Positions 61,601 through 64,000 of a stretch of 64,000 nt of DNA are shown here, piece by piece. Numbering within the stretch: the first letter of the stretch is position 1; every line of letters begins with the position of its first letter. The translations under genes and the position numbers were made by a program. Under the pieces are notes generated by a model. That model was not told the origin of the DNA and searched no databases. It was given only the letters and a program-made list of their open reading frames with translations. The stretch comes from Ampullaceana balthica (Eukaryota > Mollusca > Gastropoda > Lymnaeidae): the NCBI GenBank assembly GCA_944989445.1, contig CALYLW010000538.1:220001-284000 (forward strand), read 5' to 3'.

Positions 61601-63117
61601 GGTCAAGACGGCTGCTGGAGGGGAGTTACAACATGCCCACGAACGGTGGTGGAACGTCCTTGGACGGGCTTTGTTGCTCGTATTTTTATAATTGACAGTT
61701 TATTTTATCTGAAAATTCCGCCAGTACAAGCATTTAATTATTAACAATAACTATTCTTAATTTTTTAGAATTCTAGGGATTTTATTCAAGGATTTAGCTT
61801 TAAAGAGTACATAGCTAACAGAGAGAGTGAATGTCATTACCCTAAAAGGACATGCCTTCAAATAGACTCTCTTAATGCGTATGGCATGCAAATTCAACAT
61901 TTAATGTGACAAATTGAGGTTTGAATAAAGATCATATACAAAGAAATTTCAAATACTGAGAATTCTTGTTTTATGAAAAGTGGGAAGACAGATGCAACAC
62001 TATGAATACTTAAGGAGACAATATAGAAATTCATAAGCACATACAATTTACTAATTATTTCCACTTACCTTTACTACATTTGGGGAAATCAGAATATCCG
62101 TGACATGCATTTAAACAGTCACCTGTGTCTTTGTTACATAAACTGTCAGTACATCTGTTTCCACACGAGGAACTACAGTTGACACCCCAAAGAGATGGCG
62201 CACAGGCTATGAAATATAAGCGTGACAGAACAACGGTAAGACATAACTTACTAATAACGCAAGTTACCATCAAAGGAATGTTCATACTTCAGAAACTTCG
62301 TAATCTCTAGATAAAACAATATTTTTGACAATATGAACATCAATTTAAATATTGATTAATCAAGATTTTTTTAAAAGTTCCCATGAGTTCTCCACCTGGG
62401 AAAGAAAAGCTTTAAAGTTTCTTGCATTAATATGGATCCCTAATAATCATCTTGTTCATAAAAAAGTAGTTCAATGTTGACCTAAAATATGTCTTTTGGA
62501 ATTAAGGAATTCCAATATATGTACAATATATATATATATATATATATACAGCCCACTTATACATTTATTTGTGTCTCTTGAAGATCATTAAGGCGCATAT
62601 AAAAGTAGTTTTATAAATGAAAGTATAAGGATACATATACTTATGTTTAAATCAATAATCAGACATTTGTGGATATTTAGAAAATGAAAGACTCTTTATA
62701 TCAAACTTCCAATGTGAAATGTTTTATCATCCATTTATATTTTTAACTATAAATTACCAATGGATGTGACCAATGTTCCCTTTAAGCTGCATGGCTTTTT
62801 ATCGACGCCGCGCAGCAGTTTTGAATAACCGCGCAGCAAGTTTGGTTAAATATTGCACACAAAATTGATGGTGTGCAACTTTGCACATGAGTTTTTTTTT
62901 GTTTTTTTTTATTTGCACACAAGCCTAAGAACCTTAGAGGGAACATTGGATGTGACCTATTTCAAAGCTCGAATTAATTTACCCGCATCACACTTTGGGA
63001 AATTAGAGAATGCCATACATCCGCTGCGACAGTATCCGGACGAAGAATTGCAAATATTTTGATGACAGTGTTTGCATGTACTGCTACAATTGATGCCCCA
63101 CGCACCTGATACGCATT
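12871..63117 (-). CDS. Multi-EGF / galactose-binding-like transmembrane receptor, 25 exons, 5' partial
   Basis: This entry spans the whole gene; the exons are listed separately. Twenty-five exons join to about 1175 residues with no stop before the TAG at 12871-12873. Seen: fifteen EGF-like exons (residues about 1-700), a nine-residue microexon, another EGF-like exon (710-754), two domains of galactose-binding type each split into two exons (755-868 and 869-1001), an EGF-like exon (1002-1045), a hydrophobic helix (about 1080-1096) and a 79-residue tail. Known: EGF-like repeats of this eight-cysteine style occur in MEGF10/11, Draper and scavenger receptor F proteins, which bind particles or apoptotic cells. 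Molluscs have relatives carrying galactose-binding-like domains. Inferred: a cell-surface recognition or adhesion receptor, possibly immune. The first visible exon starts in phase 1, so signal peptide and promoter lie to the right. I found no poly(A) signal. Confidence 0.85.
14058..14123 (-). CDS. Exon 24: cytoplasmic tail, part 1
   Basis: 66 nt, phase 2-2, acceptor TTTTAATGTAG and donor GTAAGTACAG. It encodes [20 protein letters not shown] plus two residues and a split codon. The segment is acidic with no tyrosine, no NPxY and no YxxL. Being symmetric, it could be skipped in frame. A CR1-like LINE end lies just upstream in the intron. Confidence 0.8.
14190..14705 (+). mobile_element. CR1/Jockey-like LINE 3' end, degraded
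   Basis: The same LINE end as at 7497-7887 but on the plus strand and with many stops. It ends in GATACGATAAGATAAATTAAG-type repeats. It lies in the intron just upstream of tail exon 24. Confidence 0.6.
14706..15312. other. Intron sequence, nothing recognised
   Basis: AT-rich intron between tail exons 23 and 24. It holds a short TA tract at 15260-15276 and no other structure I can name. Confidence 0.5.
15313..15502 (-). CDS. Exon 23: juxtamembrane and transmembrane segment
   Basis: 190 nt, phase 1 to 2, acceptor ACCTTTACAG-like (CTTTACAG) and donor GTAAGATTT. It encodes an acidic, Ser/Gln-rich stalk ([17 protein letters not shown] and onward) without cysteines, then the helix [17 protein letters not shown], then the stop-transfer TKEKK. 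Orientation is type I. This is the first exon that leaves phase 1, so the freely skippable modules end here. Confidence 0.85.
15815..16520 (-). mobile_element. CR1/Jockey-like LINE 3' end, longer copy
   Basis: Minus-strand copy of the family at 7497 and 14190, with the same CTTATATTATCTGTTTACAG junction at the low end. Further upstream in the element a degraded reverse transcriptase end is readable ([17 protein letters not shown]). It lies in the intron between exons 22 and 23. Frameshifts and stops make it dead. Confidence 0.62.
16913..17044 (-). CDS. Exon 22: membrane-proximal EGF-like module
   Basis: 132 nt, phase 1-1, acceptor CACATTCCTAG and donor GTATTGTG. It encodes [15 protein letters not shown], then [16 protein letters not shown], and ends GRFCLEG. 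It has eight cysteines, though loop lengths differ from the 141-nt repeats. It is separated from exon 21 by an intron of about 11 kb packed with Helitrons, a Ginger relic and a hAT relic. Confidence 0.85.
17045..18437. other. Intron with Helitron-like debris
   Basis: No exon found. 17280-17420 and 17880-17990 carry TGACGTCATTG and TTTATCAAACAAGGATAAGTTA motifs found in the family B Helitrons. 17500-17850 is GC-richer and unassigned. Confidence 0.4.
18438..19520 (-). mobile_element. Non-autonomous Helitron (family C), about 1.1 kb
   Basis: Both ends are readable on the minus strand. The 5' end is TCTAATATATAAAG starting at 19520, preceded by A. The 3' end is hairpin CCCGCTGCCAAGTGCGGG, then TATTTTT and CTAG (18441-18438) followed by T. 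(TATG)-type direct repeats lie near the 5' end at 19455-19490. An internal inverted copy of the 5' terminus occurs at 19402. No ORF of note. Confidence 0.75.
19967..20284 (+). pseudogene. Ginger integrase, N-terminal fragment
   Basis: This frame encodes about 105 residues, including [20 protein letters not shown] and [15 protein letters not shown]. The histidines of the zinc-binding H-H-C-C module are in the second segment. A TAA interrupts it, and the frame continues at 20284 with [19 protein letters not shown] and the two cysteines. It is part of the transposon at 19527-21320. Confidence 0.65.
20407..20590. mobile_element. hAT-type MITE nested in the Ginger element
   Basis: The segment begins near CAATATTGCCTTTAAGCTGCG and ends near CCTTAGAAGGAACAG. 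It contains GACGCCGCGCAGAAG and TTTTGCACAC as does the MITE at 62771-62948. It interrupts the integrase frame between the zinc-binding part and the catalytic core. Its TSD has decayed. Confidence 0.6.
20590..21219 (+). pseudogene. Ginger integrase, catalytic core fragment
   Basis: The reading frame runs through [31 protein letters not shown], a stop, then frameshifted [30 protein letters not shown] and finally [20 protein letters not shown]. The segment normally containing the second catalytic aspartate (S-D-N-G-x-E-F) reads T-V-K-K-N here. Enzyme activity is therefore lost independently of the stops. Confidence 0.65.
21330..21507. repeat. (CT)n plus (TA)n microsatellite
   Basis: A CT run at 21330-21357 is followed by an interrupted TA array with TGTA variants up to the Helitron end at 21508. 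ORFs reading YIYIYIY across it are artefacts. Confidence 0.93.
21508..21955 (-). mobile_element. Helitron (family B), minus strand
   Basis: The 3' end on the minus strand is CCGTCATTTTTGACGG, GTGTACG, then CTAG at 21511-21508 followed by T. The interior contains GGCGCCTACGGCGCC palindromes and TTTATCAAACAAGGACAAG, as in 44290-44712. Confidence 0.7.
22046..22560 (-). mobile_element. Helitron fragment (family B), minus strand
   Basis: A CTAG at 22046-22049 reads as a minus-strand 3' end with GC-rich hairpin sequence beside it (GCCGCAGC, GGCGGCGCAGGC). The interior holds three partial repeats of TTTTTCAAAAGCCC...GTACACAAAGTA (near 22120, 22200 and 22310), i.e. internal duplication. The 5' end is unclear. 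Confidence 0.55.
22576..23924 (+). mobile_element. Non-autonomous Helitron (family A), 1.35 kb
   Basis: The 5' end TCTATATATATATAAATC starts at 22576 after A, followed by a (GTAT)n run. The 3' end has CGTTGCAACG, then GACTGGTCTG and CTAG at 23921-23924 followed by T. Both ends fit Helitron rules (TC start, hairpin, CTRR end, A|T target). The body is built from about six modules of roughly 150 bp with a GGGCCCGGGGCCC-like core. Small ORFs inside repeat with the modules and are not genes. Confidence 0.78.
23925..25090. other. Intron sequence with (TA)n array
   Basis: Nothing coding. A long TA microsatellite occupies about 24673-24716. A GC-rich patch at 24505-24550 is unassigned. Confidence 0.5.
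25094..26130 (-). pseudogene. hAT transposase relic, ZMYM1-like
   Basis: The minus strand carries a scattered but recognisable transposase: [20 protein letters not shown] and [20 protein letters not shown] near 26110-25950, then [15 protein letters not shown], and further on [20 protein letters not shown] near 25480-25400. This matches the DUF4371/ZMYM1 type of hAT protein from memory. The aspartate expected in the QSYDNASNM motif is glycine here, and the frame is broken several times. No ends or TSD found. Confidence 0.6.
26131..28077. other. Intron with GC-rich repeat patch
   Basis: 26190-26710 contains G-rich strings, several GTGACGTCA motifs and GGGTGACACCATG, resembling part of 590-700. 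It may be a MITE but no termini were matched. 27270-27700 contains many ATTAATCGATTAA inverted repeats. No gene. Confidence 0.4.
28078..28275 (-). CDS. Exon 21: galactose-binding-like domain 2, C-terminal half
   Basis: 198 nt, phase 1-1, acceptor ATATTTTCAG and donor GTAAATTTTC. It encodes [14 protein letters not shown], then [14 protein letters not shown], and ends [10 protein letters not shown]. The final L-C-x-x-x-V-F-G is the usual end of the fold just before an EGF-like module, which is what the next exon provides. Confidence 0.76.
28986..29186 (-). CDS. Exon 20: galactose-binding-like domain 2, N-terminal half
   Basis: 201 nt, phase 1-1, acceptor CTTATAATTTCAG and donor GTAAGTTAAC. It encodes [17 protein letters not shown], then [13 protein letters not shown], then [19 protein letters not shown] cysteine followed by an I-x-L-x-x-P segment and a second hydrophobic strand parallel exon 18, so it reads as the first half of a second, diverged domain. 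Confidence 0.7.
29682..30155. mobile_element. Fold-back Helitron-like fragment (family C)
   Basis: It begins TCTAATATATAAAGC, followed by (TATGTTTG)n, and ends CTATATATTAGA, an inverted copy of its own start. The same terminus begins the Helitron at 19520. The interior has TTTACGCGGACGTTCAA, also present at 61440. Confidence 0.5.
30156..30960 (+). mobile_element. Family C Helitron remnant
   Basis: 30380-30890 is the reverse complement of 18950-19440 in order (GTGCGCACATTTTCGTGTACG, CATAGGCCATTTTTAAAAT, AGAGATCTTTTGGAAAAATG). The ends have decayed. A second weaker copy of part of it follows at 31060-31370. Confidence 0.5.
31490..32172 (+). mobile_element. Helitron 3' part (family A)
   Basis: The 3' end is GATCGTTGCAACGCACGACG, GGTCTA and CTAG at 32169-32172 followed by T. 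GGGCC modules occur at 31519, 31786 (inverted) and 31971, as in 22576-23924. The left limit is unclear. Confidence 0.65.
32492..32683 (-). CDS. Exon 19: galactose-binding-like domain 1, C-terminal half
   Basis: 192 nt, phase 1-1, strong donor GTAAGTGATG. The acceptor chosen is the AAAAAAG after a T-tract; it is the only nearby AG that keeps phase 1 and joins well to exon 18. It encodes [15 protein letters not shown], then [18 protein letters not shown]. The I-C-S-L-Y-V-N-G end matches the L-C-E-V-E-V-Y-G ending typical of this fold. The exact 5' boundary is less certain than the 3' one. Confidence 0.72.
33540..36090. repeat. GC-richer unclassified repeat carrying a minisatellite
   Basis: Base composition changes sharply at about 33540 and returns to AT-rich near 36090. 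It includes a C-run at 33669-33678, the minisatellite, and TGGGGGCTAGAG at 35742. It could be an LTR-type or other long element, but I found no protease, reverse transcriptase or integrase and no matching LTR pair. It lies in the intron between exons 18 and 19, and its right edge is about 145 bp from exon 18. Confidence 0.4.
34258..35242. repeat. 73-bp minisatellite, about 13.5 copies
   Basis: The unit is two related half-units of 35 and 38 bp. One contains GTAGGGTAGTGTTACCTAC and the other GTAGGGTAGTGATACC and CTGCCTAC. Copies are nearly identical. Linked variants (GGGC for GGGT, AGTG for AGAG) recur with about six-unit spacing. Each half can form a stem from GGTA and TACC around GTGT or GTGA. 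Not coding: 73 is not a multiple of three and all frames contain stops. Confidence 0.93.
36234..36383 (-). CDS. Exon 18: galactose-binding-like domain 1, N-terminal half
   Basis: 150 nt, phase 1-1, acceptor TTTATAG and donor GTAAGCAAA. It encodes [16 protein letters not shown], then DETCFVPGN, then strands ending [10 protein letters not shown]. The N-V-A-L-N-x-P start, a central cysteine, and an I-N-L-R-E-P segment followed by a hydrophobic strand fit the first half of a discoidin/fucolectin-like fold. Carbohydrate-contact residues cannot be assigned, so ligand binding is unproven. Confidence 0.75.
36384..37684. other. Intron, nothing recognised
   Basis: AT-rich intron between exons 17 and 18 without exon-like ORF, repeat terminus or RNA signature that I can see. 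Confidence 0.5.
37685..37819 (-). CDS. Exon 17: EGF-like repeat preceding the galactose-binding-like domains
   Basis: 135 nt, phase 1-1, acceptor TTTTCCCACCAG and donor GTAAGAGT. It encodes [15 protein letters not shown], then DDEGNC, and ends HHACQY. It has eight cysteines but no WG-NC-S motif. The C-Q-Y ending running into D-V-A-L-N of the next exon resembles the EGF to galactose-binding junction in other molluscan receptors (remembered, not searched). Confidence 0.82.
38057..38083 (-). CDS. Exon 16: 27-nt microexon linker
   Basis: A possible microexon between EGF exons 15 and 17. The acceptor TTTATTTTAG and donor GTAAGATT are both good, the phase is 1-1 and the length is divisible by three. 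It would add nine residues, ASKTRPPKI, a basic proline-containing linker. No protein similarity supports it, so the call rests on splice signals, phase and position. RNA evidence is needed; it may be optional. Confidence 0.5.
   Translation of the reverse strand, partial: PQKHVLLK
38256..38730 (-). pseudogene. LINE reverse transcriptase C-terminal fragment
   Basis: The minus strand reads [53 protein letters not shown] and a degraded end with (GATGAT)n. These match the C-terminal third of the LINE at 55405-57082 with an internal deletion and frameshifts. It sits between EGF exons 15 and 17, next to the microexon. Confidence 0.68.
38853..38993 (-). CDS. Exon 15: EGF-like repeat 15
   Basis: 141 nt, phase 1-1, acceptor ATCTACAG and donor GTTAGTAGC. 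It encodes [15 protein letters not shown] and ends [11 protein letters not shown]. The NCS sequon is lost (NCL). This is the last of the uniform 141-nt exons. Confidence 0.86.
39217..39357 (-). CDS. Exon 14: EGF-like repeat 14
   Basis: 141 nt, phase 1-1, acceptor CATTAG and donor GTTAGTAAGC. It encodes [15 protein letters not shown] and ends [11 protein letters not shown]. The intron upstream of it carries the LINE inserted at 39506-40912. Confidence 0.87.
39506..40877 (+). pseudogene. LINE reverse transcriptase with C-terminal zinc finger
   Basis: One reading frame runs through the fragment with only three in-frame stops (39558 TAG, 40002 TGA, 40314 TAA). Seen in order: [16 protein letters not shown] (RT core), [17 protein letters not shown], the catalytic [32 protein letters not shown], and a C-terminal C2HC finger [19 protein letters not shown]. 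The product would be a non-LTR reverse transcriptase. The endonuclease is missing by truncation. The low stop count suggests a fairly young insertion. Confidence 0.8.
39506..40912 (+). mobile_element. LINE, 5'-truncated, with 14-bp TSD
   Basis: TAGACCAATGACCC occurs at 39492-39505 and again at 40913-40926, a perfect 14-bp target-site duplication. The element is truncated within the reverse transcriptase and ends after GGAAGGATGCCGAT. A second, more decayed copy at 51490-52145 ends with the same motif plus a (GATT)n tail. Confidence 0.85.
40927..42019. other. Intron, nothing recognised
   Basis: AT-rich remainder of the intron between exons 13 and 14. No exon, repeat end or RNA seen. Confidence 0.5.
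42020..42160 (-). CDS. Exon 13: EGF-like repeat 13
   Basis: 141 nt, phase 1-1, acceptor ACTTCTACAG and donor GTAAGTGCTC, both strong. It encodes [15 protein letters not shown] and ends NFPDCNVG. Eight cysteines and the NCS sequon. Confidence 0.87.
42617..42757 (-). CDS. Exon 12: EGF-like repeat 12
   Basis: 141 nt, phase 1-1, donor GTTTGTTG. It encodes [15 protein letters not shown] and ends [11 protein letters not shown]. The acceptor is unusual. Only 12 nt of host intron (TTATGCTTTCAG) separate the exon from the 5' end of a Helitron at 42770, so branch point and most of the pyrimidine tract must come from transposon sequence. The exon may therefore be weakly or alternatively spliced. Confidence 0.82.
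42770..43744 (+). mobile_element. Non-autonomous Helitron (family D), 975 bp
   Basis: The 5' end TCTCTATATATATATATTTC follows an A at 42769. The 3' end is a strong hairpin GCGGCGTATGCTACGCCGC, then GGGTCGTAT and CTAG (43741-43744) followed by T. It carries a tRNA-like segment at 42967-43036 and multiple CCGGATTTGT / GGAGCC repeats at 43180-43380. Inserted 12 nt upstream of the acceptor of exon 12, in opposite orientation to the gene. Confidence 0.82.
42967..43037 (+). tRNA. tRNA-like sequence (Val-type body, TGC in anticodon position), likely pseudogene
   Basis: TAGTGTAGTCGTTATCAC is a good A-box/D-arm. CCGCCTTGCACGCGG can form a five-pair anticodon stem with a seven-base loop and TGC at the anticodon position. 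The T-arm region is imperfect (GTCCTGGGCTCAACTC), and the acceptor stem (GATTCTT against the GGGAAC end) pairs poorly. It lies inside a Helitron, so it is best read as a captured tRNA or SINE head rather than a working gene. Confidence 0.45.
44290..44712 (+). mobile_element. Non-autonomous Helitron (family B), short copy
   Basis: It starts in a TA tract with TTAAACAATATAATTTGCAA. It ends CCGTCATTTTTGACGG, GTGATACG and CTAG (44709-44712) followed by T. Its body equals the reverse complement of most of 21508-21955. Confidence 0.72.
44713..44771. repeat. (TA)n microsatellite between two Helitrons
   Basis: An uninterrupted TA array separates the CTAG end of one family B Helitron from the TTAAACAATATAATTTGCAA start of the next. 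Confidence 0.95.
44772..46528 (+). mobile_element. Non-autonomous Helitron (family B), about 1.76 kb
   Basis: Second copy of the 8760-10725 element, including the internal duplicated GTGCTGACTTGACAATAAT segments near 45388 and 45656. The 3' end has decayed (TTGACGGGTAATATATTAG, with TTAG for CTAG). No helicase ORF. It lies in the intron between exons 11 and 12. Confidence 0.7.
46529..46640. repeat. (TA)n microsatellite at a Helitron 3' end
   Basis: More than 100 bp of TA with two TTTA interruptions, starting right after the Helitron terminus. Confidence 0.95.
46953..47093 (-). CDS. Exon 11: EGF-like repeat 11 (duplicated unit A, second exon)
   Basis: 141 nt, phase 1-1, acceptor ATTTTAG and donor GTCAGTGTC. 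It encodes [15 protein letters not shown] and ends [11 protein letters not shown], a typical repeat with eight cysteines. A Helitron and a long (TA)n array begin about 300 bp downstream in the next intron. Confidence 0.88.
47352..47492 (-). CDS. Exon 10: EGF-like repeat 10 (duplicated unit A, first exon)
   Basis: 141 nt, phase 1-1, acceptor ATATTCAG and donor GTTAGTGAGC. It encodes [15 protein letters not shown] and ends [11 protein letters not shown]. Its counterpart in unit B lies 1086 bp to the right at 48438. Eight cysteines with NCS and NKS sequons. Confidence 0.87.
48048..48188 (-). CDS. Exon 9: EGF-like repeat 9 (duplicated unit B, second exon)
   Basis: 141 nt, phase 1-1, acceptor ATGTTTAG and donor GTCAGTGTTT. 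It encodes [15 protein letters not shown] and ends [11 protein letters not shown]. Its counterpart in unit A is the exon at 46953, offset by 1095 bp. Eight cysteines. Confidence 0.87.
48438..48578 (-). CDS. Exon 8: EGF-like repeat 8 (duplicated unit B, first exon)
   Basis: 141 nt, phase 1-1, acceptor ATTCAG and donor GTTAGTGAGC. It encodes [15 protein letters not shown] and ends [11 protein letters not shown]. Its flanking intron sequence matches that of the exon at 47352 on both sides, so the two belong to a tandemly duplicated two-exon unit of about 1.09 kb. Confidence 0.87.
48930..49070 (-). CDS. Exon 7: EGF-like repeat 7
   Basis: 141 nt, phase 1-1, acceptor ending TTTCAG and donor GTTAGTATGC. 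It encodes [15 protein letters not shown] and ends [11 protein letters not shown]. Eight cysteines and the NCS sequon. Confidence 0.87.
49071..50132. other. Intron, nothing recognised
   Basis: AT-rich. An AAT/AAAAT run lies near 49192 and a G-run at 49241. No exon remnants seen. Confidence 0.5.
50133..50273 (-). CDS. Exon 6: EGF-like repeat 6
   Basis: 141 nt, phase 1-1, acceptor ATTTTAG and donor GTCAGTGAAC. It encodes [15 protein letters not shown] and ends [11 protein letters not shown]. The GTCAGTG donor is shared with the exons at 48048 and 46953, which marks these as one subfamily. Eight cysteines. Confidence 0.87.
50624..50764 (-). CDS. Exon 5: EGF-like repeat 5
   Basis: 141 nt, phase 1-1, acceptor AATTAG and donor GTAAATAAAA. 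It encodes [15 protein letters not shown], then [12 protein letters not shown] and [11 protein letters not shown]. Two N-linked sequons are visible (NCS and NKS). Eight cysteines. Confidence 0.87.
51490..52145 (+). pseudogene. LINE 3' fragment, decayed, (GATT)n tail
   Basis: Encodes broken [47 protein letters not shown] and [12 protein letters not shown], homologous to the LINE at 39506. It ends GGATGCCGATT followed by GATT repeats at 52121-52145. Inserted between EGF exons 4 and 5. Confidence 0.78.
52774..52914 (-). CDS. Exon 4: EGF-like repeat 4
   Basis: 141 nt, phase 1-1, acceptor TTTCAG and donor GTAAATGACG. It encodes [15 protein letters not shown], an NNSC segment, then [11 protein letters not shown]. 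This is the first of twelve consecutive exons with exactly 141 nt. Eight cysteines. Confidence 0.87.
52915..53890. other. Intron, nothing recognised
   Basis: AT-rich intron between EGF exons 3 and 4. No repeat ends or RNA signature seen. Confidence 0.5.
53891..54025 (-). CDS. Exon 3: EGF-like repeat 3
   Basis: 135 nt, phase 1-1, acceptor TTTAG and donor GTAAGTGTG. It encodes [15 protein letters not shown] and ends NFPSCDT, with eight cysteines. The NCS sequon is lost here (NCA). The exon ends with a T rather than the usual G before the donor, so the junction residue becomes serine instead of alanine, aspartate or glutamate. Confidence 0.82.
54250..54272. repeat. (GA)n microsatellite
   Basis: About eleven GA units, with further GA runs to 54298. 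Confidence 0.9.
55405..57082 (-). mobile_element. Nested LINE, 5'-truncated, open frame, 7-bp TSD
   Basis: AATGTAT occurs at 55398-55404 and at 57083-57089. Removing the insert and one copy restores a continuous match to the expected host LINE protein, apart from one base lost from the host copy. The 3' UTR after the TAG at 55414 is only about 10 bp and lacks poly(A), which suggests an RTE-like or related clade. Confidence 0.85.
55414..57082 (-). CDS. Non-LTR retrotransposon reverse transcriptase (5'-truncated)
   Basis: An uninterrupted frame of about 555 codons, the longest in the window. Product: reverse transcriptase of a LINE that copies its RNA into DNA at a nicked target. Seen: [20 protein letters not shown] (palm start), [61 protein letters not shown] with the first catalytic Asp, [19 protein letters not shown], the catalytic [32 protein letters not shown], and a thumb/C-terminal region with [15 protein letters not shown]. 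The endonuclease domain is missing, so it cannot move alone. The intact frame suggests recent insertion. Its first few plus-flank codons (before 57082) belong to the target. Confidence 0.85.
57085..58740 (+). pseudogene. Host LINE reverse transcriptase, broken
   Basis: [19 protein letters not shown] is followed by [46 protein letters not shown], and [13 protein letters not shown] where the catalytic box FADD has become FVDD. Then come [17 protein letters not shown] and a frayed C-terminus. Stops occur at roughly every 40-100 codons. Confidence 0.75.
58953..60820 (-). mobile_element. hAT transposon, 1.87 kb, decayed interior
   Basis: A perfect 8-bp TSD GTGTAGAT (58945-58952 and 60821-60828) surrounds termini CAGTGGTTCAAA and, at the right, TTGGGAACCACTG, a classic hAT inverted repeat. 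Subterminal GACCCCC and GGGGTCC tracts are present on both sides. The only protein relic is on the minus strand. Confidence 0.85.
59225..59640 (-). pseudogene. hAT transposase C-terminal fragment
   Basis: A minus-strand frame from 59607 encodes [20 protein letters not shown], then a dimerisation-like segment with [20 protein letters not shown], then [12 protein letters not shown] continuing past the ORF stop in part. The YP-x-L and M-N-x-I-x-K-x-R pattern fits the hATC region of ZBED/FAM200-type transposases. The S-C-E-R-F-S motif has changed to V-E-L-E-L-S. Confidence 0.6.
60829..62068. other. Intron with Helitron debris
   Basis: Mostly featureless. 61430-61560 contains TTTACGCGGACGTTCAAAACG and CGAGTAATGTTTGG, as in 29930-30000. 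No exon seen. Confidence 0.45.
62069..62206 (-). CDS. Exon 2: EGF-like repeat 2
   Basis: 138 nt, phase 1-1, acceptor TATATTTCATAG and donor GTAAGTGG. It encodes [15 protein letters not shown] and ends FPKCSKG, with eight cysteines and an NCS glycosylation sequon just after the WGV motif. It is one codon shorter than the 141-nt repeats. The intron after it is more than 8 kb long and contains the hAT at 58.9-60.8 kb and the nested LINEs. Confidence 0.85.
62771..62948. mobile_element. hAT-type MITE, 178 bp
   Basis: The 8-bp TSD GATGTGAC (62763-62770 and 62949-62956) flanks inverted termini CAATGTTCCCTTTAAG on the left and, reversed, CAATGTTCCCTCTAAGG on the right. Contains a T-run and GACGCCGCGCAGCAG. 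Same family as the segment nested at 20407. Confidence 0.85.
62983..63117 (-). CDS. Exon 1 (visible): EGF-like repeat 1
   Basis: 135 nt, phase 1-1. The acceptor is TTCTTTAG at the high end and the donor is GTAAATTAAT at the low end. The exon encodes a 45-residue repeat starting [15 protein letters not shown] and ending FPKCDAG, with eight cysteines spaced as in the other repeats. It is more diverged than the cluster at 38-53 kb. It needs a G from an upstream exon outside the window to complete its first codon. A 178-bp hAT-type MITE sits 34 bp beyond its donor. Confidence 0.82.
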
Positions 63118-63755
63118 CTAAAGAAAAAATAAGTTATTTTAGAGACTATATATTACATAAACAATAATTGATTAAGCTTTTAGATTTTGTCTTTTCTTTC
63201 GAGGGGTTTATTGTACTTAAGAGAATGTTCCACTTAGGGAATCCCGCATTATTTTGTGGAGATCTTTTATACAAATTATTATAACTTTGACATCTCAAAT
63301 CCCTATTTGTTTGTGACTAGGGCAGTCAATACTGTTCAATAAAACTGCTCGGGTATCCGTCCGAATTTGGAAAGGGAACCGGGTCAAAACCCCTCGTAAA
63401 TTTCGACATCATTACCGCTTTACAATGGAATCTAGCCACCATCCAAGCACCTCATTCCCAGATTGTTGCCAAGGACATGCTTCCGGTAACATACTGCGGT
63501 GAACTGTAATGCACTGCAAACTTTTAGTCCTACTGTAAATGCATTCGTCATATTCATAAACTAAAACTGCAGTAAACTGAATAGTGAGACATAATGACAA
63601 TAATGGCTTAACGTTCAGACAGGTTACACGGGCCCATCAGCTTGAATGTCCGCTAAGCGGCGCTACTGGGTGGACCCAGCATTTATTTTTATTTTCATAT
63701 TGAAAATCATTCAACGACAAAAATATTATTTTAAATATATAAATAAATGTATTTA
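63118..63755. other. Intron, nothing recognised
   Basis: No upstream EGF-like exon or signal-peptide exon was found between the first visible exon and the next Helitron. Confidence 0.5.
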
Positions 63756-64000
63756 TCTATATATATAATTCTCTTCGTGGTCGGACCCTGCAAGGCAAGC
63801 TGCAAGTATTGTTCAACAGATACTAATTTTAGACAGCAGCGCACCAAATTACTGCACAAATGCATCAAAAGGTGTGCAATTTAAATATGCGCTGTAAAAA
63901 AAAATTATATGACGTCATTGTTTTCGCTTATATTTAAATTTTGTAAATAGGGAACAATGTAAAAAGTTATAAAATACTTTGTGTACATTTCAGAAAGGTT
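63756..64000 (+). mobile_element. Helitron 5' end (family B), cut by window edge
   Basis: Starts TCTATATATATAATTCTC after an A and continues with ACTAATTTTAGACAGCAGCGC, TGACGTCATTGTTTTCGC and TTTGTGTACATTTCAGAAAG, matching 44330-44570 in order. Confidence 0.7.

Noticed and set aside
63412..63600. Possible upstream exon of the receptor
   Set aside because: No eight-cysteine pattern, no signal peptide and no phase-1 donor; left as intron.

Overview
This is an AT-rich animal genome window dominated by introns and transposable elements. It is most likely from a mollusc, probably a gastropod. That assignment is an inference from the receptor architecture (EGF-like repeats joined to galactose-binding-like domains), the types of LINE, Ginger and hAT relics, and the many Helitrons. 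There are no bacterial features: no operons, ribosome binding sites or CRISPR array.

One host gene spans nearly the whole window on the minus strand, from 63117 down to its stop codon at 12871. I assembled 25 exons by hand from splice signals, conserved phase and protein similarity. They join without a frame break into about 1175 residues of a type I membrane protein whose N-terminus lies beyond the right edge. From N to C the order is: fifteen EGF-like (MEGF/scavenger-receptor-F style) repeats of eight cysteines, one per exon; a 27-nt microexon; a sixteenth EGF-like exon; two galactose-binding-like domains, each split over two exons; a seventeenth EGF-like exon; a transmembrane exon; and a short cytoplasmic tail without tyrosine in three exons. 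All exons upstream of the transmembrane exon are phase 1-1, so any of them could be skipped or duplicated in frame. A stretch at 46.9-48.7 kb is a recent tandem duplication of a two-exon unit.

The introns hold the mobile elements. By region: 1-12.8 kb, downstream of the gene, has Helitron fragments, an 8-bp-TSD hAT MITE, a TAA-flanked MITE, a CR1-like LINE end and a 2-kb Helitron. 13-19.5 kb has tail exons, CR1-like LINE ends and a minus-strand Helitron. 19.5-21.3 kb is a dead Ginger-type integrase transposon with terminal inverted repeats. 21.3-24 kb is a Helitron cluster joined by (TA)n arrays. 25-26.1 kb is a ZMYM1-like hAT relic. 33.5-36.1 kb is a GC-richer repeat containing a 73-bp minisatellite. 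39.5-40.9 kb is a nearly full-frame LINE end with a C-terminal zinc finger and a 14-bp TSD. 42.8-46.6 kb has three Helitrons, one starting 12 nt from a splice acceptor. 54.5-58.7 kb is a degraded LINE split by an intact-frame LINE reverse transcriptase in opposite orientation. 58.9-60.8 kb is a hAT with a perfect 8-bp TSD.

Exon boundaries and TSDs were read directly from the sequence. Domain and family names come from remembered motifs, without database searches.
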